Below, in pieces: positions 46,720 through 55,023 of a DNA stretch of 64,000 nt (positions are counted from its first letter, which is position 1; every line of letters begins with the position of its first letter). The notes under the pieces are model-generated. The model was not told the origin of the DNA and did no database searches. It was given only the letters and a program-made list of their open reading frames with translations. The stretch is from Arthrobacter sp. V1I7 (GTDB lineage Bacteria > Actinomycetota > Actinomycetes > Actinomycetales > Micrococcaceae). The position numbers and the translations under genes are program-made. The stretch spans positions 310,001 through 374,000 of the forward strand of contig NZ_JAUSYS010000001.1 in the NCBI RefSeq assembly GCF_030817015.1, written 5' to 3'.

Positions 46720-47970
46720 ATGCGCCATTTCAGTTTTCTAAGCGACGAGCATGCCTCGCGCCTTTTCCACATCGCTCCGCAGGAGCTGAGCCTGGGCTCG
46801 GCCCCCGCGCTGCTGGCCGTGGCCTTGGGCGCCACGCTCTACACTCCGGCGGACCGCCCGAACCTGGCGCAGGATATCAGCAAACAGGCGGCCCGCGGCT
46901 GCCTGAGCATGGTGATCTGCCTCGAGGATTCCATCGCCGATGATGTGGTGGACGCCGCCGAGACCAACGTCGTGAACACGCTGACCCGGCTGCATGCCGG
47001 TTCCGCCGGGCCGGGCCGCGGGAGCGGCGTCGGCAGCGACGATGACAGGAGCGGCGACAGCGGCAGCGACCCCGAAGGCGCCTTCCACCTCGACGAGGGG
47101 CCTTTGCTGTTTCTCCGGGTCCGCACCCCGGAGCAGATGCTGAGCCTGGCCCGCCGCTGCGGCAATGCCCTGGACCTGCTGATGGGCTTTGTCATTCCGA
47201 AGTTTGAGAATGAGACCGGCCAGGCGCAGCGGTTCCTGGACGCCCTGCATAACATCAACGCTTCCCGCGGGGGCGGCCGCAGGCTGCGGATAATGCCCAT
47301 CATGGAATCGCCGGTCATGATCCACGGCGAGACCCGGGCCAGGACCTTGTCCGGTATCTGCGACGTGCTGCAAGCCAACCGGGAGGATATTCTGGCCGTC
47401 CGCGTGGGCGCCACGGACATGTCCAGTGCCTTCGGCCTGCGCCGCTCCCGGGACCTGACCATCTATGACGTCAAGGTGGTCGCCTCCGTAATCGGGGACA
47501 TCGTGAATGTGCTGGGCCGGCCGGATGACGGGTTCGTGATCTCCGGTCCGGTGTGGGAGCACTACGGCAACAGCGAACGAGTACTGCGCCCCCTGTTGCG
47601 GCGAACTCCCTTCGCGGACGCAAATGAGATGCCCCTGCGCGATCGGATTCTGACGGCCAACCTCGACGGGCTGATCCGCGAAATCGAACTGGACCTGGCC
47701 AACGGGCTGCTGGGCAAGACGGTCATCCACCCCACCCATGTCCCGCTGGTCCATGCCATGTGTGTCGTCAGCCACGAGGAATACGTGGACGCGCTGGAGA
47801 TCGCTGGCAAGAACGGCGGCGGCGCCTCGGCCTCGCCGTACGGCAACAAGATGAATGAGATGAAGCCCCATAAGGCCTGGGCCGGCCAGACGCTGCTGCG
47901 TGCCGCAGCGTTTGGCGTTGCCGCCGAGAACATCACCTACGTTGACCTTCTGGAAGCGAGCATGAATTGA
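46720..47970 (+). CDS. CitE/HpcH-type TIM-barrel C-C lyase (Ter-associated)
   Basis: A 416-residue aldolase or citrate-lyase-beta-like enzyme. Motifs include HIAPQELSLGSAPALLAVAL, GCLSMVICLEDSIADDVVDA (acidic metal ligand), LLFLRVRTPEQML, MGFVIPKFENETG, RIMPIMESPVMIHGETRART, AVRVGATDMSSAFGLRR and GKTVIHPTHVPLVHAMC. This is the Ter-linked 'C-C bond lyase' branch, longer than standard CitE (~300). It contains a low-complexity Gly/Ser/Asp insert (~residues 95-120). The end overlaps the PRTase gene (TTGA). Predicted to make a carbon skeleton for the Ter metabolite; substrate unknown. Confidence 0.85.
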   Translation: MRHFSFLSDEHASRLFHIAPQELSLGSAPALLAVALGATLYTPADRPNLAQDISKQAARGCLSMVICLEDSIADDVVDAAETNVVNTLTRLHAGSAGPGRGSGVGSDDDRSGDSGSDPEGAFHLDEGPLLFLRVRTPEQMLSLARRCGNALDLLMGFVIPKFENETGQAQRFLDALHNINASRGGGRRLRIMPIMESPVMIHGETRARTLSGICDVLQANREDILAVRVGATDMSSAFGLRRSRDLTIYDVKVVASVIGDIVNVLGRPDDGFVISGPVWEHYGNSERVLRPLLRRTPFADANEMPLRDRILTANLDGLIREIELDLANGLLGKTVIHPTHVPLVHAMCVVSHEEYVDALEIAGKNGGGASASPYGNKMNEMKPHKAWAGQTLLRAAAFGVAAENITYVDLLEASMN

Positions 47971-50519
47971 GCCAGCACCCCTGGACCGGCGGCTTTGTGC
48001 GGGACGCCCTCGGCGTCAGCATCAAGACGGACCACTCCGCCAGCCTGCTGCCGGTCGAGGACTTGGTGGGACTGGCACTGCGTCGCAACCCCAAGCGGGC
48101 TCACCTGCTGGTGTCCCGGGTGCTGGGCAAACACGTCCCGTCGGAACCCGGGCTGGTCATGGCCGCCGGTGAGCTGCTGGGGGTGCTCGTCGGCGAGGCG
48201 CTGTCCGCCTCCCCGGAATCCGGATCCGTCACTCGGACCATTGCGGCCGGGCTCGCCGCGCTCCTGCGCGGGGAAACGCACGACGACGGCCGGCGGGCCG
48301 CGTTGCGGAGTCTCCGGCGGCGGCTCGCCGGGTTGAAGACCCGCAACCAGCAGATCATTACCATCGGCTACGCGGAGACGGCAACCGGCCTGGGGCGGCT
48401 TGTGGCCGACACGATCGGCTCGTACTACATCCATTCCTCCCGGCATGCCCCGGCGGGCGCCGCCGCCTATGGGTCCTTCGAGGAATCACATTCGCACGCC
48501 ACCTCACACCGGCTGCTGCCCACGGATCCGCGGCGCCTGAACGCCCCGGAACCGGTGGTGCTGGTCGACGACGAACTCAGCACCGGGGCCACGATCATCA
48601 ACACCATCACCGAACTCCACGCCCTGGCGCCCCATCCCAGCTACACGGTGGCCGCACTCGTGGACCTGCGGACACCGGGCGACCGGGCCAGGCTCGACGA
48701 ACTGGCGGAACGGCTCGGAACCCGCATCCGGGTGGTGGCCCTGGGCACGGGGCAGATCACCCTGGGCGCGGACATTCTCCAGCGTGCCGACGAGGTGGTG
48801 GCGGCCCTGCCGCAGGTGCCGGCAACTCCCGATTCGGCACCCGGAACGGTGACCTTCCTCAAGGTCGCTGCGGACGGCGCAGCCGTCCGCAGCGACCGGT
48901 TCGGCAACGGCGGCCCCCCCGCGGCGGCTACCCTGGCCGAGATCGGGGCATCGATCCACCGGGTGCTTCCGCAGGCGGCTGCCGCGGAGTCCGTTCTGGT
49001 CCTGGGCAGCGAGGAGTTCATCCACGTGCCCCTGGCCGTGGCCGATGCACTGGACCGGCTAAATCCGGACCGCGGCGTCCGGTTCTCCACCACCACCCGC
49101 TCCCCGATCCTCGCACTCGACCGCCCGGACTACGCCATCACCGGCACGGTGCAGTTCACCAGCCATGACGTCACCGTGGACGGCCCCGGTGCGCGCTTCG
49201 CCCACAATGTTTCCTCCGTCGGCCGCAGATTCGGCACCATCGTCCTGATGCCCGAACCTGGAACCCCCGCAGAGGTCCTCTCGGGTGCCGGCAGCGTGAC
49301 GGAGGCGCTCAGCGCCGTCTGCAGCGCGGTCGTCGTCGTCCTCCTGCACGCCTCACCCATCCTCCCGGCGCCGCTGGCCGGACCGGCGTTCGGTTCCTAC
49401 GCACCGGAGGAAGTCACCTGGTTGCTCAAGGACATCGGTGATGCCGCGCTGGAAGCGCCAGCGGCCGATCGTGAAGCCGCGATGCAATCGGGCGGGGCGA
49501 GCTATGCAGAGTCCCTGCCGATCGAATATTCGCCCTCGCAGCAGTACCAGCAGCTGTACCGGGACGCCTTGAAACGCTCCTCCGCGCGCGTCGCGCAGGC
49601 CGTGGGCACCGTGACCGAGATGGCGCTGGCCGCGCGCCGGAACCGGCCGGTGTTGGTTTCCCTGGCTAGGGCCGGCACGCCGGTCGGCATCCTGATGCGC
49701 CGCTGGGCGCAGCAGATCCACGGCATCGACCTGCCCCACTACACGATGAGCATCGTGCGCGGCGTCGGGCTGGACCAGACCGCGCTGCGCTACCTGGCCG
49801 CCCACCATGATCCGGAGCAGATCCTCTTTGTGGACGGCTGGACTGGAAAGGGCGCGGTCACCCGCGAGCTCTCGGCCGCCCTCGACCGCTTCGCCGATTC
49901 CGACGGTATTGCCTTCCCGAAGGACCTCGCCGTGCTCGCCGATCCAGGGCACTGCGCCGACATGTACGGCACGCGCGAGGACTACCTCATACCCTCCGCC
50001 TGCCTGAACTCGACGGTGTCCGGGCTCGTGTCCCGCACGGTCTTCAACACGAAGTTCATCGGCCCGGACGACTTCCACGGGGCCAAGTATTACCACCAGC
50101 TGCGCGGTGACGACGTCTCGCGGGAATTCCTGGCCGCCGTCTCCGGCCATTTCGCAACCGTCGAAGCGTCCGCCCGGGCCGAAGCCCCGGCCCTGCTGGC
50201 CGCAGACCGGACGCCCACCTGGGCCGGCCGGCTCGCGGTGGAAAACCTCGGCCGGGAACACGGGATCGACGACCTGAATCTGGTCAAACCTGGGGTCGGC
50301 GAGACAACACGGGTGCTGCTGCGCAGGGTGCCGTGGAAGATCCTGATGCGTCCTGATGCCGCGCCCGAGATAGCGCACATCCTGCTGCTGGCTCAGCAGC
50401 GCGGTGTGACGGTGCTGGAGGTGCCGGACCTGCCCTTCAGCTGCGTGGGGCTCATCGATCCGCGGTTCAGCCGAAGGGCATCCGGTGCCGATGGATTCAC
50501 TGCGGCGGCCGCCCTGTGA
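47967..50519 (+). CDS. Four-domain fusion: PRTase_2-TRSP-PRTase_1-PELOTA-like
   Basis: 850 residues, TTG start overlapping the CitE stop. Residues ~20-280 form a phosphoribosyltransferase with PRPP loop VVLVDDELSTGATI (197-210) and the IGYAETATGLGRLVADTIG region. ~290-470 is a TRSP-like domain (VLVLGSEEFIHVPLAVADAL, STTTRSPILALDRPDYAITG). ~515-760 is a second PRTase-like domain (VLVSLARAGTPVGILMRRWA, LFVDGWTGKGAV, TVFNTKFIGPDDFHGAKYYH). ~770-840 resembles the PELOTA RNA-binding module (RRVPWKILMRPDAAPEIAHI, GVTVLEVPDLPFSCVGLI). In the published Ter systems these parts, as I recall, are usually two proteins. It likely attaches phosphoribose to the CitE-derived product or to RNA. Confidence 0.85.
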   Translation: MSQHPWTGGFVRDALGVSIKTDHSASLLPVEDLVGLALRRNPKRAHLLVSRVLGKHVPSEPGLVMAAGELLGVLVGEALSASPESGSVTRTIAAGLAALLRGETHDDGRRAALRSLRRRLAGLKTRNQQIITIGYAETATGLGRLVADTIGSYYIHSSRHAPAGAAAYGSFEESHSHATSHRLLPTDPRRLNAPEPVVLVDDELSTGATIINTITELHALAPHPSYTVAALVDLRTPGDRARLDELAERLGTRIRVVALGTGQITLGADILQRADEVVAALPQVPATPDSAPGTVTFLKVAADGAAVRSDRFGNGGPPAAATLAEIGASIHRVLPQAAAAESVLVLGSEEFIHVPLAVADALDRLNPDRGVRFSTTTRSPILALDRPDYAITGTVQFTSHDVTVDGPGARFAHNVSSVGRRFGTIVLMPEPGTPAEVLSGAGSVTEALSAVCSAVVVVLLHASPILPAPLAGPAFGSYAPEEVTWLLKDIGDAALEAPAADREAAMQSGGASYAESLPIEYSPSQQYQQLYRDALKRSSARVAQAVGTVTEMALAARRNRPVLVSLARAGTPVGILMRRWAQQIHGIDLPHYTMSIVRGVGLDQTALRYLAAHHDPEQILFVDGWTGKGAVTRELSAALDRFADSDGIAFPKDLAVLADPGHCADMYGTREDYLIPSACLNSTVSGLVSRTVFNTKFIGPDDFHGAKYYHQLRGDDVSREFLAAVSGHFATVEASARAEAPALLAADRTPTWAGRLAVENLGREHGIDDLNLVKPGVGETTRVLLRRVPWKILMRPDAAPEIAHILLLAQQRGVTVLEVPDLPFSCVGLIDPRFSRRASGADGFTAAAAL

Positions 50520-51328
50520 ATTCCGTCCTGGTGGCCTCGGATCTCGACCGGACCCTGATCTACTCCGCGAAGGCCTTCTTCCTGGAGGTCCCCGACCACC
50601 TGGCACCGGCCATGGTGGTTGCGGAGCTCCACCAGGGGGTGCCGATCTCGTTTATGACCCGCACCGCCGAACAGCTGCTGCTCGAACTGACCCGGACGGC
50701 CATCTTCGTCCCGGTGACTACCCGGACCGAGGCCCAGTACCGGCGGGTCCGGCTGCCCGGTGCCGTGCCTGAATACGCGGTCACCACCAACGGCGGTGTC
50801 CTGCTCAAGAACGGCGAGCCGGACATCGAGTGGCAGACCACAGTCGGACAACTGGTCTCCGAAGGCTCCGCGCCGCTAGCCGTCATCGAGGAATTTTTGT
50901 CCCGGGAGGCCTACCGGACCTGGATCCTCCGGCTGCGCCAGGCCGAAGAGCTCTTCCTCTACGCCATCGTGGACCGGGAGCTCATGCCCGCGGAATTCGT
51001 GCGGGAGCTGGACGCATGGTGTGCCTCGCTGGGCTGGACGGTGTCCGTCCAGGGCCGCAAGCTCTACTGCGTGCCGCAGGCGGTGACGAAGAACAGCGCC
51101 GTCGCAGAAGTCGCCCGGCGGACCGGGGCCTCCCGGGTGATCGCCGCTGGGGATTCGCTGCTGGACGGACCGATGCTGGCCGAAGCCGACGTCGCCTTCC
51201 GTCCCTCCCACGGAGAACTCGCCGACGTCGATTTCCGCAGGGATCACCTGCGCGTGACCGATGCCCGCGGCATCCTGGCAGGCGAGGAAATCGCCCGGCG
51301 CATCCATGCGCTGGTCCAGCGCCTGTAG
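50516..51328 (+). CDS. HAD-superfamily phosphatase (Cof/SPP-like), Ter-associated
   Basis: A 270-residue hydrolase with GTG start overlapping the PRTase stop (GTGA). Motif I is VASDLDRTLIYS (nucleophile Asp and Asp+2), motif II is SFMTRTAE, the cap segment includes RLRQAEELFLYAIVDRELMP, the motif III Lys is in AVTKNSAVAEVARRTG, and motif IV is IAAGDSLLDGPMLAEADVAF. In Ter clusters such a phosphatase is expected to dephosphorylate the nucleoside-like intermediate made by the upstream enzymes. Last gene of the operon. Confidence 0.88.
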   Translation: MNSVLVASDLDRTLIYSAKAFFLEVPDHLAPAMVVAELHQGVPISFMTRTAEQLLLELTRTAIFVPVTTRTEAQYRRVRLPGAVPEYAVTTNGGVLLKNGEPDIEWQTTVGQLVSEGSAPLAVIEEFLSREAYRTWILRLRQAEELFLYAIVDRELMPAEFVRELDAWCASLGWTVSVQGRKLYCVPQAVTKNSAVAEVARRTGASRVIAAGDSLLDGPMLAEADVAFRPSHGELADVDFRRDHLRVTDARGILAGEEIARRIHALVQRL

Positions 51329-51535
51329 GACCCTCTTACGATCCATCGTGAATAGCGGACTCGTCCGGCTCCAGCGGAGCACCGCACGTCCCGAGAACCG
51401 TCAATTGTGCAGTCTTATTTCCTTATTTCGGGACCTGACGCCAAGGTGGACCGCATCATCTCGTCAACGTTCGGAAGGACATGATGGGCAAAAGCTGCAT
51501 GGCAGGAAGCCCCCGCCGTCGTCCGCTCACCAGGT

Positions 51536-51865
51536 TCATTCCTGGGTGTCGAGCCCCCAATGGACGCGGATAGCCTCGGCAATTGGGCCAGCGGTGACGT
51601 CGACCCGGAAAGCAACAGGCGCGGTTCCTGTCTCTTCGATGACCGCGTCACGGTACACGCGGCCGCAAGAGGGACACAGGGTGTAGAGATCCGCATCCGC
51701 AGGCCATTTCGCCAGCCCGGCGGGGACCGGGGTGCTGTCTCCGATGTAGACGGGGACGCCTTGTGAGTTGGCCTGAATCAACCCGTCCTTGCTGACAGTG
51801 TTGCCGCACACGCAGGTGATGGTGGTGACATCATGATCAATAACATCGGCGGTTTCAGTGTCCAC
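51536..51865 (-). CDS. Small zinc-ribbon hypothetical protein
   Basis: 109 residues. Two cysteine pairs, CVCGN and CPSCGR, about 45 residues apart suggest a zinc ribbon. Other text: VDTETADVIDHDVTTIT, SQGVPVYIGDSTPVPAGLAK and APVAFRVDVTAGPIAEAIRV. The GTG at 51865 is chosen because GGGGAGG lies 5 bases upstream; longer frames are unrelated. No family recognised. It is convergent with the Ter operon and about 100 bases from the SCO1664-like gene. Confidence 0.6.
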   Translation of the reverse strand: MDTETADVIDHDVTTITCVCGNTVSKDGLIQANSQGVPVYIGDSTPVPAGLAKWPADADLYTLCPSCGRVYRDAVIEETGTAPVAFRVDVTAGPIAEAIRVHWGLDTQE

Positions 51866-51969
51866 GATGACCTCCCCGGTGATGGAACGTTCTGTTTGTA
51901 GCCTATGCCTGCGGATTGGCCAGATGGTCTTCCTGGCAAACAAACTTCGAAGAAGGCACAGGCGGGCGC

Positions 51970-52713
51970 TTAGACGAGCGGCCACGGGTAACGCATGCCG
52001 CTGCGGTCTACCGGCAGCACCCCCGCGTGCAGCAGGCGCTGCACGCGGTGCTGCAGGGCACCGACCTCTTCGTCGTCGAGGAGCTCGGCCACCTCGGGAG
52101 GCACCGCCTCTGCGAGGGGAGCGATGTCCCCGAGCAGGGTGCTGGGGATGGGATCGCCGGCGAAGTCCCAGATCACGGTGCGGAGTTTGAAACTTGCCGA
52201 GAAGCACAGCCCGTGGTCGATGCCCCATACCCGTCCGTCGTCGCCGCGCAGCACGTGCCCGCTTTTGCGGTCGGTGTTGTTGGCGATGTAGTCGAACAGG
52301 GCAATCTGCGACAAGTCGCGGTGGGTCTCGGGCGCGTCAGCGTACAGCGTGAAGTAATGCTCACGGAAGTCGCACTCGATGAACCACTGCAGCGAACCGA
52401 TCCCCAAGGGCGCTTCCCCGCGGATCACCGTCGTCGGCACGAGTCCCCAGTCCAGGGACTCACTGAGCAGGTAGGCGGCACGTTCCCGCCGGTAGAGCCC
52501 GGGCTCGAAATCGGACAGCGGTCTTTCCCCGGCCTCCGGCTTGTAGACCGCGTAGGCTGTGTCGTTCCCGCAGGAAATCTCCACGAGGAACGTCTCGTTG
52601 CTGCTGCGCGGGAGGCGTCCGAGCAGTTCGACGCGGCCCTCGGCGAGCAGGGTCAGCTCCCGCCCGGACACCGGCTGTCCCCTTTTACCGTCTGTCTCAC
52701 CGTTAGTAGCCAT
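51970..52713 (-). CDS. SCO1664-family protein (PI3K/HipA-like fold)
   Basis: 247 residues. Family motifs are GRVELLGRLPRSSNETFLVE, YAVYKPEAGERPLSDFEPGL, RRERAAYLLSESLDWGLVPT, LFDYIANNTDRKSGHVLRGD (catalytic-loop-like N-x-x-D-R-K) and WGIDHGLCFSASFKLRTVIW (D-H-G metal motif). This actinobacterial family is distantly kinase-like and usually sits near mycothiol-ligase and MSMEG_4193-type phosphatase genes. Here it follows the phosphatase by 7 bases, forming a two-gene unit. Substrate unknown. Confidence 0.88.
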   Translation of the reverse strand: MATNGETDGKRGQPVSGRELTLLAEGRVELLGRLPRSSNETFLVEISCGNDTAYAVYKPEAGERPLSDFEPGLYRRERAAYLLSESLDWGLVPTTVIRGEAPLGIGSLQWFIECDFREHYFTLYADAPETHRDLSQIALFDYIANNTDRKSGHVLRGDDGRVWGIDHGLCFSASFKLRTVIWDFAGDPIPSTLLGDIAPLAEAVPPEVAELLDDEEVGALQHRVQRLLHAGVLPVDRSGMRYPWPLV

Positions 52714-52720
52714 TTCGCTA

Positions 52721-53401
52721 CTAACCCCTCAGCCCGCTGAGAGGTTCCGAGGTCGAATTCACCATGAGCACAGCGGGTGCCTGACCTTCCACAAACGAGA
52801 TGGCCGACACCGAGCCCGGGCTGATGACGATGCGCTGGAACAGGTCCAGGGGTGTGCCCAACGCGTGGGCGACGGCGGCCTTGATGGGGTCGGCGTGGGA
52901 GAAGCACACGACGACGCCTCCGGAGTGGGCTGCGCAAAGAACCTCAAGCGCTCCGACGATCCGCGCCTGCATCTGAAGAAAGCTCTCGCCGTTCGGGAAG
53001 CGGAAGGCAGACGGGCTGTGCTGGACGGTCTGCCACTGCGGCAAGGCGGCCATTTCGGCGATCGCGGCGCCGGTCCAGTCGCCAATGTCGCATTCGAGCA
53101 GGCCGGCGTCCCGGCTCACTTCCAGTCCCGTGCACGCTGCTGTGGGCTTCGCCGTCTCGCAGGTGCGCTCCAGCGGCGAGGAATAAATGGCGTCGACCGG
53201 CAGGCCCGCGAGCCGTTCTGCGACACGTTCGGCCTGGGCCCGGCCACGGTCGGAAAGATGCAGTCCCGGGGCCCGCCCCGGCAGCACCGTGCCCGTCGTC
53301 GGCGTCTCCCCGTGGCGCACCAGAAGGAGGAGCGTGCCTTGCTCCCTCGATGGAGGCCCCAAGGATGGCCCCGATGGTGCCGGCGGTGTGGCTGCAGTCA
53401 T
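52721..53401 (-). CDS. Histidine phosphatase family protein (MSMEG_4193-like phosphomutase)
   Basis: 226 residues. The catalytic motif LLLVRHGETPTTG has the phospho-accepting His. LSDRGRAQAERVAERLAG, AIYSSPLERTCETAKPTA, ECDIGDWTGAAIAEMAALPQ and VVVCFSHADPIKAAVAHALG (second His) follow the actinobacterial MSMEG_4193 pattern. The ATG at 53401 is taken as start; there is no ribosome site but TACGCT lies 8 bases upstream, so it may be leaderless. It is co-directional with SCO1664 and divergent from the MoxR gene. In many relatives a DUF3090 gene lies between these two; it is absent here. Confidence 0.88.
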   Translation of the reverse strand: MTAATPPAPSGPSLGPPSREQGTLLLLVRHGETPTTGTVLPGRAPGLHLSDRGRAQAERVAERLAGLPVDAIYSSPLERTCETAKPTAACTGLEVSRDAGLLECDIGDWTGAAIAEMAALPQWQTVQHSPSAFRFPNGESFLQMQARIVGALEVLCAAHSGGVVVCFSHADPIKAAVAHALGTPLDLFQRIVISPGSVSAISFVEGQAPAVLMVNSTSEPLSGLRG

Positions 53402-53573
53402 CAGGATCAAGCGTAGCGGCAGGGGCCCCGACCGAGCTTGCGGGGGTGGGGGAGCCGCGGAGCGGTATCGTTCACCGCCTCCCCGTGCTTCGCAGGCCCG
53501 GCCCGGGGACCCGGGCGGCCCCCAAGCTCAGGAATCCGAAAAAAATCCCTCGATTCCCCGCACAATCGAGGAC

Positions 53574-53579
53574 TACCGT
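53574..53579 (+). promoter_or_regulatory. Candidate -10 box for leaderless moxR transcript
   Basis: TACCGT fits the actinobacterial TANNNT -10 consensus and ends 6 bases before the GTG at 53586. The AGGA before the GTG is too close to act as a ribosome site, supporting a leaderless message. Inference only. Confidence 0.4.
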
Positions 53580-53585
53580 AGAGGA

Positions 53586-54974
53586 GTGAGTGATCGCCCC
53601 GATATCTTCACTGTTGGTGAATTGCGTGCCTCCGGCCACGTTCACAAGGACCTGCGCCGCGAAATCCGCAACAACCTGCTCGCCGCGCTCGCCGCCGGCC
53701 GTGATCCGTGGCCGGGAATGTACGGCTTCAGCCGTACCGTCCTGCCCCAGCTCGAGCGGGCCCTGCTCGCCGGCCACGACGTCGTCCTGCTCGGTGAACG
53801 GGGACAGGGCAAGACACGGCTCCTCCGCACCCTTGCCGGGCTGCTGGACGAGTGGTCTCCGGTGATTGAGGATTCGGAACTGAACGAACACCCGTACGAA
53901 CCCATCACAGAGCACTCCCGCGCCCGTGCCCTCACCGAGGGGGACCGGCTACGGGTGGCGTGGCGCCACCGCTCGGAGCGTTACGTCGAGAAGCTCGCGA
54001 CGCCGGACACTTCCGTCGCCGACCTGATCGGCGACGTCGACCCGATGCGGGTGGCCGAGGGCCGCCGCCTCGGGGACCCGGAAACCATCCACTACGGCCT
54101 GGTCCCGCGCTCCAACCGCGGGATCATCGCCATCAACGAGCTGCCCGACCTCGCCGAGCGGATCCAGGTCTCGATGCTCAACGTGATGGAGGAGCGCGAT
54201 ATCCAGATCCGCGGCTACGTGCTGCGGCTGCCGCTCGACGTACTGGTCGTCGCGTCCGCCAACCCGGAGGACTATACGAACCGCGGCCGGATTATCACGC
54301 CCTTGCGGGACCGCTTCGGTGCCGAGATCCGCACCCACTACCCGATAGAGCTCGACGACGAGGTCGCCGTCATCCGGCAGGAGGGGCAGCTGGTGGCCGG
54401 CGTCCCGCCGGTCATCCTGGAGATCCTGGCCCGCTACACCCGGGCGCTGCGGCAGTCCCCCGCGATCAACCAGACGTCCGGAGTTTCCGCGCGGTTCGCC
54501 ATCGCAGGTGCCGAAACCGTCGCCGCGGCGGCCTTGCGCCGGGCCAGCGTGCGCGGCGAGGCCGAGGCCGTCGCCCGGATCATCGACCTCGACGCCGCAG
54601 TGGAAGTTCTCGGAGGGAAGATTGAGTTCGAGTCGGGTGAGGAAGGGCGGGAACAGGACATCCTCGACCACCTCCTGCGCATGGCCACTGCAGAAGCCGT
54701 GCGGGCGCATTTCCACGGTATCGACATGGGTCCGCTCGTGGCTGCCCTCGACGGCCACGCCACCGTGACCACCGGGGAACTGGTCACCGCGCGGGAGGTC
54801 CTTCAAAACCTCCCGTCCCTCAACGGATCCCGCCTCTATGACGAGATCAGTGAGCGACTGGGCGCGACAAACGACGGGCAGCGCGCGGCCGCCGTCGAAC
54901 TTGCACTGGAAGGTCTCTACCTCGCCCGGCGGATCTCCAAGGAGTCCGACGACGAGGCGACGATCTACGGCTAA
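53586..54974 (+). CDS. MoxR-type AAA+ ATPase (Mg-chelatase I-like)
   Basis: 462 residues. Walker A GERGQGKT is at residues 70-77, Walker B-like GIIAINELPDL, sensor VVASANPEDYTNRGRIITPL, arginine-finger region RDRFGAEIRTHYP, and the C-terminal lid follows. A GTG start is used (VSDRPDIFTVGELRASGHVH); the apparent start is probably leaderless. The VWA-domain gene follows after 49 bases. MoxR and VWA pairs act as chaperone or metal-insertion machines remodelling partner proteins. The target here is unknown. Confidence 0.92.
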   Translation: MSDRPDIFTVGELRASGHVHKDLRREIRNNLLAALAAGRDPWPGMYGFSRTVLPQLERALLAGHDVVLLGERGQGKTRLLRTLAGLLDEWSPVIEDSELNEHPYEPITEHSRARALTEGDRLRVAWRHRSERYVEKLATPDTSVADLIGDVDPMRVAEGRRLGDPETIHYGLVPRSNRGIIAINELPDLAERIQVSMLNVMEERDIQIRGYVLRLPLDVLVVASANPEDYTNRGRIITPLRDRFGAEIRTHYPIELDDEVAVIRQEGQLVAGVPPVILEILARYTRALRQSPAINQTSGVSARFAIAGAETVAAAALRRASVRGEAEAVARIIDLDAAVEVLGGKIEFESGEEGREQDILDHLLRMATAEAVRAHFHGIDMGPLVAALDGHATVTTGELVTAREVLQNLPSLNGSRLYDEISERLGATNDGQRAAAVELALEGLYLARRISKESDDEATIYG

Positions 54975-55023
54975 GAAGAAGTTCCACGGCCAGGTAGTTC
55001 TACAGCAGAGCACAGGAGTACCC

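Noticed and set aside
45133..46728. 531-residue - frame opposite the Ter operon
   Set aside because: Antisense artefact; crosses several coupled + genes.
46738..47871. 377-residue - frame opposite the CitE-like gene
   Set aside because: Antisense of a gene with clear lyase motifs.
49353..50606. 417-residue - frame opposite the PRTase fusion
   Set aside because: Antisense artefact with Arg/Gly-rich composition.
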